Assembly (NCBI RefSeq): GCF_008691045.1
Contig: NZ_VMSO01000005.1
Location: 89,833-153,832 of the forward strand
Direction: 5' to 3'
DNA length: 64,000 bases
Source of the DNA: Mediterraneibacter catenae
GTDB lineage: Bacteria; Bacillota; Clostridia; Lachnospirales; Lachnospiraceae
This document shows, piece by piece, positions 17,383 to 26,443 of this stretch. The number at the start of each line of letters is the position of its first letter. The first letter of the stretch is position 1. The notes below the pieces were generated by a model, which made no database searches, was not told the origin of the DNA, and saw only the letters and a program-made list of their open reading frames with translations. The translations under genes were made by a program, and so were the position numbers.

Positions 17383-18285
17383 TTATTTCACGAGCCCGAC
17401 CATTTCATCAACTGACTCGAATCCCTGTCGTCTCATATATTCTTCAATCCCGTCCACGATCTTCATCGTCACGCCCGGATCGTGGAAGTTCGCCGTTCCA
17501 ACAGACACAGCGCTTGCCCCTGCGAGGATCATCTCGATAGCGTCTTCAGCCGCAGCGATGCCGCCCATACCGATGATCGGCACTTTCACCGCATTCGCCG
17601 CCTCGTAGACCATGCGCACCGCGATCGGATGGATCGCCGGGCCTGATACACCGCCCGTCTTATTTGCCAGGACAAAGCTTTTGCGGTTAATATCAATCTT
17701 CATTCCCGTGATCGTATTGATCAGGGAGACTGCATCCGCGCCGCCTGCCTCCACAGCTTTTGCCATCTCGGCGATGCTCGTCACATTCGGGCTCAGCTTC
17801 ATGATCACCGGCTGTTTTGCATATTTCTTCACAGCCTTTGTGATAGCTTCTGCCGCTTTCGGATCCTGACCGAAGGCGATACCGCCTTCCTTCACATTCG
17901 GACAGGAGATATTGATCTCAAGCATGTCCACATCCTCACCAGCCAGACGTTCCACTACTTCGCAGTAATCCTCTTCAGACTTCCCGCACACATTCACGAT
18001 GATCTTCGTATCATACTGTCTTAAGAAAGGGATGTCCCTCTCACAGAAAACATCAATGCCCGGGTTCTGCAGCCCAACGGCATTCATCATCCCGCCGTAC
18101 GTTTCCGCAACTCTCGGTGTCGGATTTCCCGCCCACGGGATATTTGCCACGCCTTTTGTTGTCACGGCGCCAAGACGGTTCAGATCCACATAATCCGCAA
18201 ATTCCGCGCCCGAGCCAAAAGTTCCGGATGCTACTGTAACAGGATTCTTCCACTCTACACCGGCGATATTTACTTTCATATTCAT
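17383..18285 (-). CDS. pyrD: Dihydroorotate dehydrogenase class 1B, catalytic subunit
   Basis: The start is ATG 18285, overlapping the pyrK stop as TGATG with GGAGGTGGAG upstream; the longer open frame upstream is pyrK read in another frame. The 300-residue FMN protein has ASGTFGSGAEFADYVDLNRLG, EINISCPNVKEGG with the catalytic Cys of class 1B, SLINTITGMKID and IIGMGGIAAAEDAIEMILAGA. It oxidises dihydroorotate and passes electrons through PyrK to NAD. Length and motifs are normal. Confidence 0.97.
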   Translation of the reverse strand: MNMKVNIAGVEWKNPVTVASGTFGSGAEFADYVDLNRLGAVTTKGVANIPWAGNPTPRVAETYGGMMNAVGLQNPGIDVFCERDIPFLRQYDTKIIVNVCGKSEEDYCEVVERLAGEDVDMLEINISCPNVKEGGIAFGQDPKAAEAITKAVKKYAKQPVIMKLSPNVTSIAEMAKAVEAGGADAVSLINTITGMKIDINRKSFVLANKTGGVSGPAIHPIAVRMVYEAANAVKVPIIGMGGIAAAEDAIEMILAGASAVSVGTANFHDPGVTMKIVDGIEEYMRRQGFESVDEMVGLVK

Positions 18286-19070
18286 CAGATCTCCACCTCC
18301 GTAGAAAGGAATACCGGACCGTCCTTGCAGATCCGCTTGTTGTGTACGTTGCTGTGGTGGTCTTTCTCCTTTGACTGGCACACACACGCCAGACAGGCTC
18401 CGATCCCGCAAGCCATGCGCTCTTCAAGAGAAATGTAGCACTCGATGCCGTTCTCCTCTGCATATGACTTGATCGCACGGAGCATAGGCGTCGGACCGCA
18501 GGCGTAAATGATATCTGCCTCAAGAGTATTCTCCCGAATGGCGTCCATTACATTTCCTTTTGTGCCGACGCTGCCATCCTCTGTCGATATATATACCTCT
18601 CCGTTCTGCTCAAATTCTTCCCGCAGGAATGTCTCAGCATCACGATAGCCTACCACGATCTGTTTCTTCTCACATTCCATCTGCTTTGCAAGCTCAAGGA
18701 TCGGCGGAACGCCAATACCGCCTCCCATCAGGAATACCCGTTTTCCAGCCGCCTTCTCTGTCGGAAAGCCGTTCCCGAGAGGCCCGATCACAGGGATCGT
18801 ATCTCCGGCATTCAACCGGGAGAATTCCTCTGTTCCCGTATTTTCTCCGGTCACTCTGTACACAACACGAAGGCTGCCGTTTTCCTTGTCAATCTCACAG
18901 ATACTGATCGGTCGGGGAAGAAGCTTGCTTCCGTCATTGGTATACATGGAGATAAACTGCCCCGGCTTTGCTTCAGCCGCAGCCTCAGTTTTGATCCACA
19001 TGCTGTAAATCCCCTGCGCGATCCTCTCCTGAGAGATGACCTGCGCGTTTTCTTTTTTCTTGCTTGTCAT
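18285..19070 (-). CDS. pyrK: Dihydroorotate dehydrogenase electron transfer subunit
   Basis: This 261-residue protein has the FAD domain motif RPISICEIDKENGSLRVVYRV, the NAD site VFLMGGGIGVPPILELAKQM and IYACGPTPMLRAI. The C-terminal [2Fe-2S] cysteines sit in RMACGIGACLACVCQ, with a fourth Cys further on in RICKDGP. It forms the heterotetramer with PyrD. It is coupled to pyrD by stop/start overlap. Upstream, between pyrF and pyrK, sits a short form of the TGTAACAGTTCAGCC palindrome. Confidence 0.96.
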   Translation of the reverse strand: MTSKKKENAQVISQERIAQGIYSMWIKTEAAAEAKPGQFISMYTNDGSKLLPRPISICEIDKENGSLRVVYRVTGENTGTEEFSRLNAGDTIPVIGPLGNGFPTEKAAGKRVFLMGGGIGVPPILELAKQMECEKKQIVVGYRDAETFLREEFEQNGEVYISTEDGSVGTKGNVMDAIRENTLEADIIYACGPTPMLRAIKSYAEENGIECYISLEERMACGIGACLACVCQSKEKDHHSNVHNKRICKDGPVFLSTEVEI

Positions 19071-19098
19071 AACTGCTCCTTTTCACACGTTCTGGCAA

Positions 19099-19136
19099 TT
19101 CAGCCCGCACCCGTCGCTGATGGCTGAACTGTTACA
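19099..19136. repeat. Short palindromic element sharing TGTAACAGTTCAGCC border
   Basis: TTCAGCC (19099-19105) pairs with GGCTGAA (19122-19128) around a 16-base loop. Read on the minus strand it begins TGTAACAGTTCAGCC just after the pyrF stop codon. The same 15 bases begin the large element at 8961. It looks like an internally deleted relative. Confidence 0.5.
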
Positions 19137-19137
19137 T

Positions 19138-20064
19138 TTATTTCTCCGCCAGCGCCCCGCTGATATCGGCGATCATTGCCTCGACTGCTGCCCTGGACGC
19201 ATCGCCGAAATTCTCTGCGCCGTACTTCGCATAAGCCTCCTGCTTATATGCCGCGATAATGCCTCTCGAGGAATTCACGATCGCGCCGAGCCCGTCTTCA
19301 TTGAAGAAGTGTACCAGGTCTTTGCCCTGTCCGCCCTGTGCTCCGTATCCCGGCACGAGGATGTATGCTTTCGGCATGATCTTTCTAAGGACTTTTCCCA
19401 TCTCCGGATAAGTTGCTCCGACTACAGCGCCCACATAGCTGTACTCGTCGCCCATACAGTCAGCTCCCCACTCGGCAACCTTCTCGCCTACCAGCTCATA
19501 GAGCGGGCGTCCGTCGACCTCGCGATCCTGGAATTCTCCGCTGGACGGATTGGATGTCTTGACGAGCACGAAGATACCTTTCTTCTCTTCCTTGCACACA
19601 TTGATGAACGGGTTTACTCCGTCAGATCCGAGATACGGGTTCACTGTAGCGAAATCCTCGTCAAAAGGATCATATTCTTTGCTTCCAACTTTCACCTTTC
19701 CGAGATGTCCTGTCGCATATGCAGCAGAAGTAGACCCGATGTCACCTCTTTTAATATCTCCGATCACCACGAGATCTTTTGACTTACAGTAATCTACCGT
19801 CTTTTTGAATGCCATGACTCCCGGCACACCAAACTGCTCGTACATAGCAATCTGTGGTTTTACAGCCGGTATCAGATCATAAGTCTTGTCCACGATTTCC
19901 TTATTGAACTGCCAGATTGCCTCCGCAGCTCCCTCAAGTGTCTCTCCATATTCCGCAAACGCCTTATCCTGCACATGCTGCGGAATGTAATTGAGCATCG
20001 GATCGAGTCCGACTACGATCGGCGCTCCTGTCTTTTTGATCTTTTCCACTAATTTATTAATCAT
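19138..20064 (-). CDS. pyrF: Orotidine 5'-phosphate decarboxylase (long, group 2 type)
   Basis: The start is set at ATG 20064 (MINKLVEKIKKTG), preceded by GGAGG; a start 36 bases earlier contains that site and is rejected. The 308-residue protein has PIVVGLDPMLNYIP, VIGDIKRGDIGSTSAAYATGHL (the DxKxxD catalytic set) and ILVPGYGAQGGQGKDLVHFF. It decarboxylates OMP to UMP. The length matches the longer clostridial PyrF group rather than the 230-residue Bacillus type. It is first in the pyrF-pyrK-pyrD operon. Confidence 0.96.
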   Translation of the reverse strand: MINKLVEKIKKTGAPIVVGLDPMLNYIPQHVQDKAFAEYGETLEGAAEAIWQFNKEIVDKTYDLIPAVKPQIAMYEQFGVPGVMAFKKTVDYCKSKDLVVIGDIKRGDIGSTSAAYATGHLGKVKVGSKEYDPFDEDFATVNPYLGSDGVNPFINVCKEEKKGIFVLVKTSNPSSGEFQDREVDGRPLYELVGEKVAEWGADCMGDEYSYVGAVVGATYPEMGKVLRKIMPKAYILVPGYGAQGGQGKDLVHFFNEDGLGAIVNSSRGIIAAYKQEAYAKYGAENFGDASRAAVEAMIADISGALAEK

Positions 20065-20132
20065 CTGCTCTTCCTCCATTTTCTCAAATGTACCTGTCAA
20101 TTATCATACCATAAGTCCCCACTATAGTAAAA

Positions 20133-20171
20133 CAAAAAGAAACGCCCGAAGTCTCTCTTCCTTCAGACGCT
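20133..20171 (-). terminator. Intrinsic terminator after the DUF2752 gene
   Basis: On the minus strand AGCGTCTGAAG pairs with CTTCGGGCGTT (several G-U pairs), followed by TCTTTTTG. It separates the small membrane protein genes from pyrF. Confidence 0.6.
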
Positions 20172-20172
20172 C

Positions 20173-20625
20173 TCACAGAACCTGCGCAAGCCCTCCCGGG
20201 GCCAGCAGATTAAACGGAAATACCGGGATATTTCTGAGTATTCCGTATATAAAAATAACTATCAGTATCCATACGAGCAGTTTCACACTGATTTTTCCAT
20301 CGATATGGTTACCGCCCGTGATCATCCAGTCAATCGCGCGGGCCGCGATATAAATCCCGATCAATGGAAGCAGTATAGTCATAAGAGGATTATAGCAGAA
20401 CGCATCCGCGAAACGCAAGTGGAGAATAGAATAGCATGCTCTTCCAGCCCCGCATCCCGGACAATAAAACCCTGTTATGGAATAAAAAATACAGGGCAGG
20501 GGATAGCTGTACGGATTATGAAAATACAGATAAACCGCCCCGATAAGACAAACTGCTCCCGCACATAGTACGAGAGCAACCCTCATTTTTCTGTTCCGCC
20601 GGATACGCGCTGCCAACTTCATCAT
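20173..20625 (-). CDS. DUF2752 membrane protein
   Basis: This 150-residue protein has an N-terminal basic segment, two or three membrane helices and the family signature CIFYSITGFYCPGCGAGRACYSIL (about 45-68) with its CPGCG core. The CxGCG pair at a membrane surface suggests metal or disulfide chemistry, but the function is unknown. It is 27 bases downstream of the zinc-ribbon/CD225 gene, and the two are probably co-transcribed. Confidence 0.8.
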   Translation of the reverse strand: MMKLAARIRRNRKMRVALVLCAGAVCLIGAVYLYFHNPYSYPLPCIFYSITGFYCPGCGAGRACYSILHLRFADAFCYNPLMTILLPLIGIYIAARAIDWMITGGNHIDGKISVKLLVWILIVIFIYGILRNIPVFPFNLLAPGGLAQVL

Positions 20626-20652
20626 ATGATAAGCCTGTTCCTTTTTAGGATT

Positions 20653-21165
20653 TTAATAGTAATAATAATTTCCTATACCTGCGAAGATCATCAGTGTGTA
20701 AATGACATTTACTATAATGCCGACTACAAAAGCAACGATAATCCATATCTTTGCCAGTCTCGCAGACCTCTCTGCCTCCGCATAATCGCCGGCATTCATC
20801 GCACTATTGATCTTTGCAGCATATACAATACCTACTATACCAAACGGAAGACAGCATACTGTCGATATAATAGAAAGTACAAGATACGGCACCCAGTTGA
20901 TCGGTTTTTCCGGCTCATATGCCGACTGATATACCGGTGGGGTCTGATACTGGCTGTTCTGATAGTCATATCCGTAATTCTGTGCATTTGGATCCTGATA
21001 TTGAGTATCCTGCTGCGTACTGTTTGTCTGTGTATATGTTGAATACGCATCAGAAGCGGACTGGTCTGTTTCTGTCTGAGCCGCCGGTTCCGGCTGCTTT
21101 GCTCCGCAGTGCGGACAGAATCTTGAACCGTCCGGAATTTCCTGATAACAATTGGTACAATTCAT
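20653..21165 (-). CDS. Zinc-ribbon protein with CD225/dispanin-like membrane domain
   Basis: This 170-residue protein has an N-terminal zinc ribbon CTNCYQEIPDGSRFCPHCG (residues 3-21) and a Gln, Tyr and Ser-rich disordered linker with repeated YQ units (about 30-85). Two transmembrane helices with the dispanin pattern follow (VPYLVLSIISTVCCLPFGIVG, then INSAMNAGDYAEAERSARLAKIW). The CD225/dispanin fold is found in interferon-induced membrane proteins and in many uncharacterised bacterial proteins. The role is unknown. The start follows a GAGGTATGCAAA stretch. Confidence 0.75.
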   Translation of the reverse strand: MNCTNCYQEIPDGSRFCPHCGAKQPEPAAQTETDQSASDAYSTYTQTNSTQQDTQYQDPNAQNYGYDYQNSQYQTPPVYQSAYEPEKPINWVPYLVLSIISTVCCLPFGIVGIVYAAKINSAMNAGDYAEAERSARLAKIWIIVAFVVGIIVNVIYTLMIFAGIGNYYYY

Positions 21166-21288
21166 TTTGCATACCTCACTCTCAAATCGTATTATACTTA
21201 TTGCAGTACTGCATTTATAATACCATCGAATGAGCTAAAAATCATCAAAAACTTTGTTAAATTCCATCAGAGCTGCTTTAAATCCCCC

Positions 21289-21894
21289 TTAAGCAGTTTT
21301 CACTTTTACCGGATGGATCATCCCCAGTCTGAGAAGTACAGGTCTGAGCGCATTGTACAGCACGCCGGCTATTATAACAGACAGAATCGCGTTGACAAAT
21401 GTTGTCGCCGTGCTCCACTTCGCCAGCACTTCCGCCATCTGCTGCGGCTGTCCCAGAATGTACTGATTATAGAAAAATCCGACAAGCGGATCTGCGATCA
21501 CATTGAACAAAAGGCCTGCGACCGAGGCGATCACGCTCCAGCGAAGGATATATTTTCTGTCTGTGCTCTCATTGATCTTTGCGATCCTGTGCGCTACCAG
21601 GCCCACGATCAGTCCGATACAGAGCTTAAGTATGAATGTTTTCGGAGCGCCTGTAATATATACCGGGTCAATAATATCAGCGATTCCCATCCCGATCGCT
21701 CCTGCAAGTCCCCCGTACCATCCACCAAGGATCAGCGCCGCCAGTACGCAGAACGCATTTCCTACATGAAAGGAAGTAGCCCCTCCACCAGGCAGCGGTA
21801 TCTTGATCTGTCCAAATGTAAAAGTCACAAAACACAGAGCCGCTAATAATCCGGTCTGCGCAAGTTTGATCAACGTTTCATTTCTTCTTTCCAT
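21289..21894 (-). CDS. ECF transporter substrate-binding (S) component
   Basis: This 201-residue, six-helix membrane protein starts with LIKLAQTGLLAALCFVTFTFGQIKIPLPGG, the S-component N-terminal pattern, and continues FHVGNAFCVLAALILGGWYGGLAGAIGMGIADI. S-components bind a vitamin or cofactor precursor and dock on the shared EcfAAT module, which is not encoded nearby. The substrate is not evident, and no riboswitch is visible in the 85-base upstream gap, which holds only a hairpin (AACTG/CAGTT around GTTTT/AAAAC). Confidence 0.8.
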   Translation of the reverse strand: MERRNETLIKLAQTGLLAALCFVTFTFGQIKIPLPGGGATSFHVGNAFCVLAALILGGWYGGLAGAIGMGIADIIDPVYITGAPKTFILKLCIGLIVGLVAHRIAKINESTDRKYILRWSVIASVAGLLFNVIADPLVGFFYNQYILGQPQQMAEVLAKWSTATTFVNAILSVIIAGVLYNALRPVLLRLGMIHPVKVKTA

Positions 21895-21979
21895 AGGTGA
21901 TTCCCCTTTTCTATATACTTATCTGCTACAGTATATTATCACCCAACTGGTTTTATTAAAACGTCCAGTTTCTTCTTTT

Positions 21980-24721
21980 TTATACAGGCCAGTTTCCTTT
22001 TCCCAGTCTGATCTCTTCCATTTCTTTTGCCGTGTCTTCTCCGAGATAGTCAAACAGGTATGTCCGCAGGATATCCCCTTTCTCAAGATGTTCTCCCCTG
22101 ATTTCTTTCAGTGCAAGCTCTACCTCTTCTTTCAGTCCCGCTGCGGACATGCGGTGTGCCCCCTGCCCAAGGATGATGACCTGTTCCAGCGCATCCGAAG
22201 TGGCCACCGTGACACTGTGGTGTTTTGAAATCTTCCGTACCGTCTTCTCTATATATTGATCCGCTGTCTCAGCCTCTTTCGTATAGACTATATGGATATT
22301 GTGGTATTTCGCGACTTCGCCCGGATTACCCTCCACCTTATATGCATCAAACACAAGGATCAAAGTACATTTCCGGTATCCCTGGTAATTGCACAGGATA
22401 TCCGCAAGCCTCCCCCTGGCCGCCGCCAGATCGATCTCGGAAAGCTCCCGCAGCTCGTCCCACGCGAAAATGATATTGTATCCGTCTACAAGAAGGTATT
22501 CCTCTCCACTTGTCTTTCTCTTCCTGTCTGCTGATGTATCCCGGTTCCGCCATCTGTCGTCTTCGCTGGCAGCCGATACTTTTACCGGAGTACTGCTGAT
22601 ATTCCTTCTGACAGGATCCGGTGTACGAACATAGATAGCATCCAGTTCTTCCCGGGTAAGTTCGATCGTCCTCGACGCAGCCTGAGCCCGTACAAGCCGT
22701 GCCGCCTGCCGCCGGTCCGTTCCTTCCCCCTGTTCCTCTGCAGCTTTCATCGTGCTCTCAACATGCATATATTCTTCCACCTGATACCACGGCACGATAA
22801 AACCGGCTCCGTGGGCACAGAATACAGAATCCGCCGTATTGTCGATGTCGCTGTCCGGATCATAGTTGATCTCCTCGACAACATTTTCCGCATCATGACA
22901 GACATCATACCCTTTCAATGTACAGAACAGCCGGCCGAATCCGCCTGTATATGCGGCAAACTCTTTCTGGTAGCCGCGCATCTCAGATACCGGGGCGCTC
23001 CCCGTAAGGACCGCCTGGTCATTCTCTGCCTCCGGGCCTTCAAAAGTCCCGTTCATCCTCTGGATATCTGTCATAGCTCTCCCTACATTTTCCATAGGGA
23101 GCTCCATACGGAACTCATAATACGGCTCCAGCAGGACGCTTTCTGCCTTCATCAGCCCCTGACGCACTGCCCGGTATGTGGCCTGCCGGAAATCTCCGCC
23201 CTCCGTATGCTTCTGGTGTGCTCTTCCGGCCACAAGGGTGATGCGCACGTCGGTCAGCACAGAGCCTGTGAGCACGCCCCTGTGCTCTTTTTCCTCCAGA
23301 TGTGTCAGGATCAGTCTCTGCCAGTTACGGTCCAGGATATCCTCACTGCACTCGGAAGAAAACTGCATGCCGGATCCTCGCTCTCCCGGCTCCAGCAGAA
23401 GATGTACTTCCGCATAATGACGCAGCGGTTCAAAATGTCCGACGCCTTCCACCGGGCCTGCGATCGTCTCTTTATATATGATCCTGCCCTCTCTGAATTC
23501 TACGAGAACTCCGTACCGGTCTTTGATCAGTCGCTGCAGCACCTCAGTCTGCACCTCTCCCATAAGCTGGATGTGTATCTCCTGCGTTTCTCCTGCCCAC
23601 ACGATGTGAAGCTCCGGCTCCTCTTCCTCAAGCTGACGAAGATTCGTCAGCATTGTATGGACATCGCATCCTTCCGGCAGTTCTACTCGATAAGTGAGCA
23701 CTGGTTCGAGTACCGGGATATCAGAGTCTTTCTCTTCTCCCATTCCCTGCCCCGGATACGTTCCTTCGAGCCCAGTCACTGCACAGACCATTCCTGCCTG
23801 CGCACTCTGCACCAGCTCATATCTGACTCCGGAATAGATACGGATCTGGTTTACTTTTCCTTCTATGCCCGGGATCAGTTCTTTTACTTTCAGTTCTCCG
23901 CCTGTCACTTTGAGATAAGTCAGCCTGTTCCCCTGCGGATCCCTGGCGATCTTATATACCTTTGCCCCGAACTTTTCCGGATACTCCGGACTGATACTAT
24001 ATTCCCTGATTCCGTCCAGAAGCTCTGTTATTCCTTCTGCTTTCAGGGCCGAACCGAACCAGCAAGGAAATACTTTACGCTCTGCTATGGTCCGTCTCAG
24101 TGTATTTTTGCAGATACTGCCTGTTTCAAGATACTCCTCCAGCATCGCATCGTCACAGACGGCGAGACTTTCCAGTCTGTCCGGATTATTTTCCCGGATT
24201 GCTTCAATATCTGTGCAGCCTTCGTCGAGCCTGCCTTTAAGTTCCGACATTAACGCATTCCGGTCCGTTCCTTCCCGATCCATTTTGTTGATAAATAAAA
24301 ATACCGGAACATTGTAACGCTTCAGCAGACGCCACAGAGTCACTGTATGCCCCTGCACTCCGTCTGTACCGCTGATCACCAGGACAGCATAATCAAGCAC
24401 CTGCAGCACACGCTCCATCTCAGCAGAAAAATCCACATGCCCCGGCGTATCAAGAAGAGTGAGCTCAATATCTTTCCAGCTAAGGACCGCCTGCTTGGAA
24501 AATATCGTGATGCCCCGTTCCCTTTCCATCTCATATGTATCAAGAAATGCATCCCCGTGATCCACTCTTCCCATATCACGGATGCTGCCGCTCAGGTAGA
24601 GCATTCCCTCCGATAATGTTGTTTTTCCTGCATCCACATGGGCGAGGATACCGACGTTGAGTCGTCTCTTCCGCTGCCCCGCTGTCTTGTTCTCTTTATT
24701 ATTATCAGACGTATTTCCCAT
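21980..24721 (-). CDS. Tet(M)-like ribosomal GTPase fused to Rae1/YacP-like NYN nuclease
   Basis: This 913-residue protein has two parts. Residues 20 to about 690 are an EF-G/Tet(M)-type translational GTPase. G1 is AHVDAGKTT (27-35), then GITIFSKQAVLSW, G3 DTPGHVDF and G4 INKMDREG, with domains II to V after them. After a charged Ser/Arg linker, residues about 740-880 form a NYN domain. It has LLVDGYNIIFAW, VFDAYKVEG, YTKEAETADQYIEK, VATSDALEQ and GQGAHRMSA, closely matching Rae1 (YacP), a ribosome-associated endoribonuclease that cuts mRNA in the A site. Acidic positions about 746, 792 and 843 align with the NYN active site. A role acting on ribosomes is likely; tetracycline resistance is not implied. 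Confidence 0.85.
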   Translation of the reverse strand: MGNTSDNNKENKTAGQRKRRLNVGILAHVDAGKTTLSEGMLYLSGSIRDMGRVDHGDAFLDTYEMERERGITIFSKQAVLSWKDIELTLLDTPGHVDFSAEMERVLQVLDYAVLVISGTDGVQGHTVTLWRLLKRYNVPVFLFINKMDREGTDRNALMSELKGRLDEGCTDIEAIRENNPDRLESLAVCDDAMLEEYLETGSICKNTLRRTIAERKVFPCWFGSALKAEGITELLDGIREYSISPEYPEKFGAKVYKIARDPQGNRLTYLKVTGGELKVKELIPGIEGKVNQIRIYSGVRYELVQSAQAGMVCAVTGLEGTYPGQGMGEEKDSDIPVLEPVLTYRVELPEGCDVHTMLTNLRQLEEEEPELHIVWAGETQEIHIQLMGEVQTEVLQRLIKDRYGVLVEFREGRIIYKETIAGPVEGVGHFEPLRHYAEVHLLLEPGERGSGMQFSSECSEDILDRNWQRLILTHLEEKEHRGVLTGSVLTDVRITLVAGRAHQKHTEGGDFRQATYRAVRQGLMKAESVLLEPYYEFRMELPMENVGRAMTDIQRMNGTFEGPEAENDQAVLTGSAPVSEMRGYQKEFAAYTGGFGRLFCTLKGYDVCHDAENVVEEINYDPDSDIDNTADSVFCAHGAGFIVPWYQVEEYMHVESTMKAAEEQGEGTDRRQAARLVRAQAASRTIELTREELDAIYVRTPDPVRRNISSTPVKVSAASEDDRWRNRDTSADRKRKTSGEEYLLVDGYNIIFAWDELRELSEIDLAAARGRLADILCNYQGYRKCTLILVFDAYKVEGNPGEVAKYHNIHIVYTKEAETADQYIEKTVRKISKHHSVTVATSDALEQVIILGQGAHRMSAAGLKEEVELALKEIRGEHLEKGDILRTYLFDYLGEDTAKEMEEIRLGKGNWPV

Positions 24722-24837
24722 AGAAAATACCCCTTTCTGTTCTATAATTATGCCTTCATAATCATAGCACAGAAAGAGGTATAAGTCGATAAAGCTTTAT
24801 TTCATTATACTCCACCTGTATAAATCCTGCCCCCGCA

Positions 24838-25737
24838 TCAATTCTGCACGCTGTGGTGGCATACATAACTATCTCTGTCTATTGCCTGAAATTCGTATCC
24901 TTTTTCCTTATAATACTCCAAAATCTTTGGCAGCGCCTCAACTGTCGCATCTTTTGTCTGTGTATCATGGAAGAGGATCATGATATGATTCATTTTGTCA
25001 GTAACCGCATTCTGCTCTATCTCACCTTTGCCGCATCCTGCCGCATCGCCGCTGTCAAGGTTCCAGTCATAATACTGGTAGCCCTTTTGAGCGACAGATT
25101 CGACCAGTCTCGACATAATCCCCTTATTGTACTGGGCTGATACCATATTCGAAGACCCACCAGGAAAACGGATAAAGCACGGAACGAATCCTATCTGTTC
25201 CCTGGCGACATTTCCAATCTTCTCCAGGTCATCATAGTATGCCTCATCAGACTCATATACTTTGTCATAATCATGAGTGTATGTATGAAGCCCGATCGTA
25301 TGACCGGCGTCATAGGCTTCCTTTATATAATGCCGGCAGTCTTCATTTGCACCAGTTATAAAAAACGTAGCTTTCGCATCATACTGTTCAAGGATATCCA
25401 GTATTTTTTTTGTATTTTCAGAAGGGCCATCATCAAATGTAAGGTATACCACTTTTTTATCGTCCTCTGGTTCCGTCGTTCCAACCGGCATCCCCGGCTG
25501 TACAGACGAAGAAATGGCCCGCTGTTTCTCAACTGCCGTCCTGATCGTTCCTGCCACAGCCTGAGTCTCCGCAGTTGTCCTGCTGACCAGCTGTTCCGCC
25601 GCTTCTCTGCTTCTGCCTGCCTCCTTACTGTTTGCGACCATACAAAAAACTGTCCCGCCGATCGCAAAAAACACCAATGCACATAAAATTATTGCATTAT
25701 AATTATAACGACTCCTCCGTCGTTTTCTCTCTTGCAT
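24838..25737 (-). CDS. Membrane-anchored polysaccharide deacetylase (CE4/NodB)
   Basis: This 299-residue protein has a basic N-terminus and one transmembrane anchor (about 13-35). A linker (about 36-95) leads to a NodB domain with VYLTFDDGPSENTKK (catalytic and metal Asp), HTIGLHTYTHDYDKVY (metal His pair), FIRFPGGSSN and MILFHDTQT. It deacetylates a cell-wall polymer, probably N-acetylglucosamine or N-acetylmuramic acid of peptidoglycan, outside the membrane. All five family motifs are present. It stands alone, with AT-rich flanks on both sides. Confidence 0.93.
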   Translation of the reverse strand: MQERKRRRSRYNYNAIILCALVFFAIGGTVFCMVANSKEAGRSREAAEQLVSRTTAETQAVAGTIRTAVEKQRAISSSVQPGMPVGTTEPEDDKKVVYLTFDDGPSENTKKILDILEQYDAKATFFITGANEDCRHYIKEAYDAGHTIGLHTYTHDYDKVYESDEAYYDDLEKIGNVAREQIGFVPCFIRFPGGSSNMVSAQYNKGIMSRLVESVAQKGYQYYDWNLDSGDAAGCGKGEIEQNAVTDKMNHIMILFHDTQTKDATVEALPKILEYYKEKGYEFQAIDRDSYVCHHSVQN

Positions 25738-25907
25738 ATTCTTATTTATCTCCCATTCTCACTAACATATTTCTGTAAGGTTTTCATTAATATGTCAGTA
25801 TTCATTATAATGGGTATTCTTTAAGAAAGTACTATATTTTGTTTAAAAATTATTAATTTTCATCACATCTCGTACAAAGGAATTTTTCTTCGTTATTCTT
25901 TTCTCCG

Positions 25908-26129
25908 TTATTTCATCATTACTTTCTGTCCGTCAACATCTATATTCTCCAAATTCTGAAAAACCCAGCCGTGTGATCGTGGAGAATAACGAATAATCAC
26001 CGGAATCCAGCAGTCATTGACAGCCAGATACAGATACTGTCCCGGTCTGACATTTACACTTCTGGATTGTTTTTCGTCAGTAATATAGACACCTGCTTTT
26101 GAATCAGTATTCAATACTCCCGTTATCAT
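25908..26129 (-). CDS. Small protein, DUF5348-like
   Basis: This 73-residue protein has a central beta-rich stretch YLYLAVNDCWIPVIIRYSPRSHGWVFQNL that resembles the W-I-P-x-x-I..W pattern of DUF5348 proteins from mobile and accessory regions of Lachnospiraceae. The start has AAGGAGC about 8 bases upstream. Function is unknown. It lies alone between the deacetylase and the tRNA pair. The 310 bases upstream (26130-26440) are AT-rich and hold only the tRNA promoter. Confidence 0.5.
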   Translation of the reverse strand: MITGVLNTDSKAGVYITDEKQSRSVNVRPGQYLYLAVNDCWIPVIIRYSPRSHGWVFQNLENIDVDGQKVMMK

Positions 26130-26381
26130 GTATAACAGCTCCTTTCATTCAGAATTTTTTTCTCTTAAAGGGAAATGAAAATACAGGAATATTTCCCGTA
26201 CCTCCGCTACAGTATAGTAAGGAAATGTGAACAATATATGGATATTTTTGTAAAAAGTTTTTAAAATTTGTGTTCTCGTTTATTAATAAACCGGCCAGAT
26301 AATCCGCAATATAAGTTAAATCTTATCTTTTTCAGAAAATTATGTTATAAAATTTGATTGTATAGAAATTAAAAAAAGTGC

Positions 26382-26409
26382 TTGATTTTTTTGTAAAGTC
26401 TGATATAAT
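26382..26409 (+). promoter_or_regulatory. Promoter for the tRNA-Gln/tRNA-Pro transcript
   Basis: TTGATT, a 16-base spacer, then TATAAT, ending 34 bases before the tRNA-Gln. It is the only strong promoter in the AT-rich 26130-26440 gap. Confidence 0.65.
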
Positions 26410-26443
26410 AACCATGTTGCTTGTGAGAGACAAGCGAAAATGA

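Noticed and set aside
21895..21979. preQ1 or other riboswitch before the ECF S-component
   Set aside because: Only one simple hairpin is present and the gap is short; no conserved aptamer core was recognised.
22763..24253. 496-residue open frame on the plus strand
   Set aside because: Antisense shadow of the GTPase-NYN gene; Cys/His/Phe-rich translation without motifs and no ribosome binding site.
21980..24721. Acquired tetracycline resistance gene
   Set aside because: The C-terminal NYN fusion, chromosomal setting and lack of a tet leader attenuator argue for a distinct chromosomal factor.
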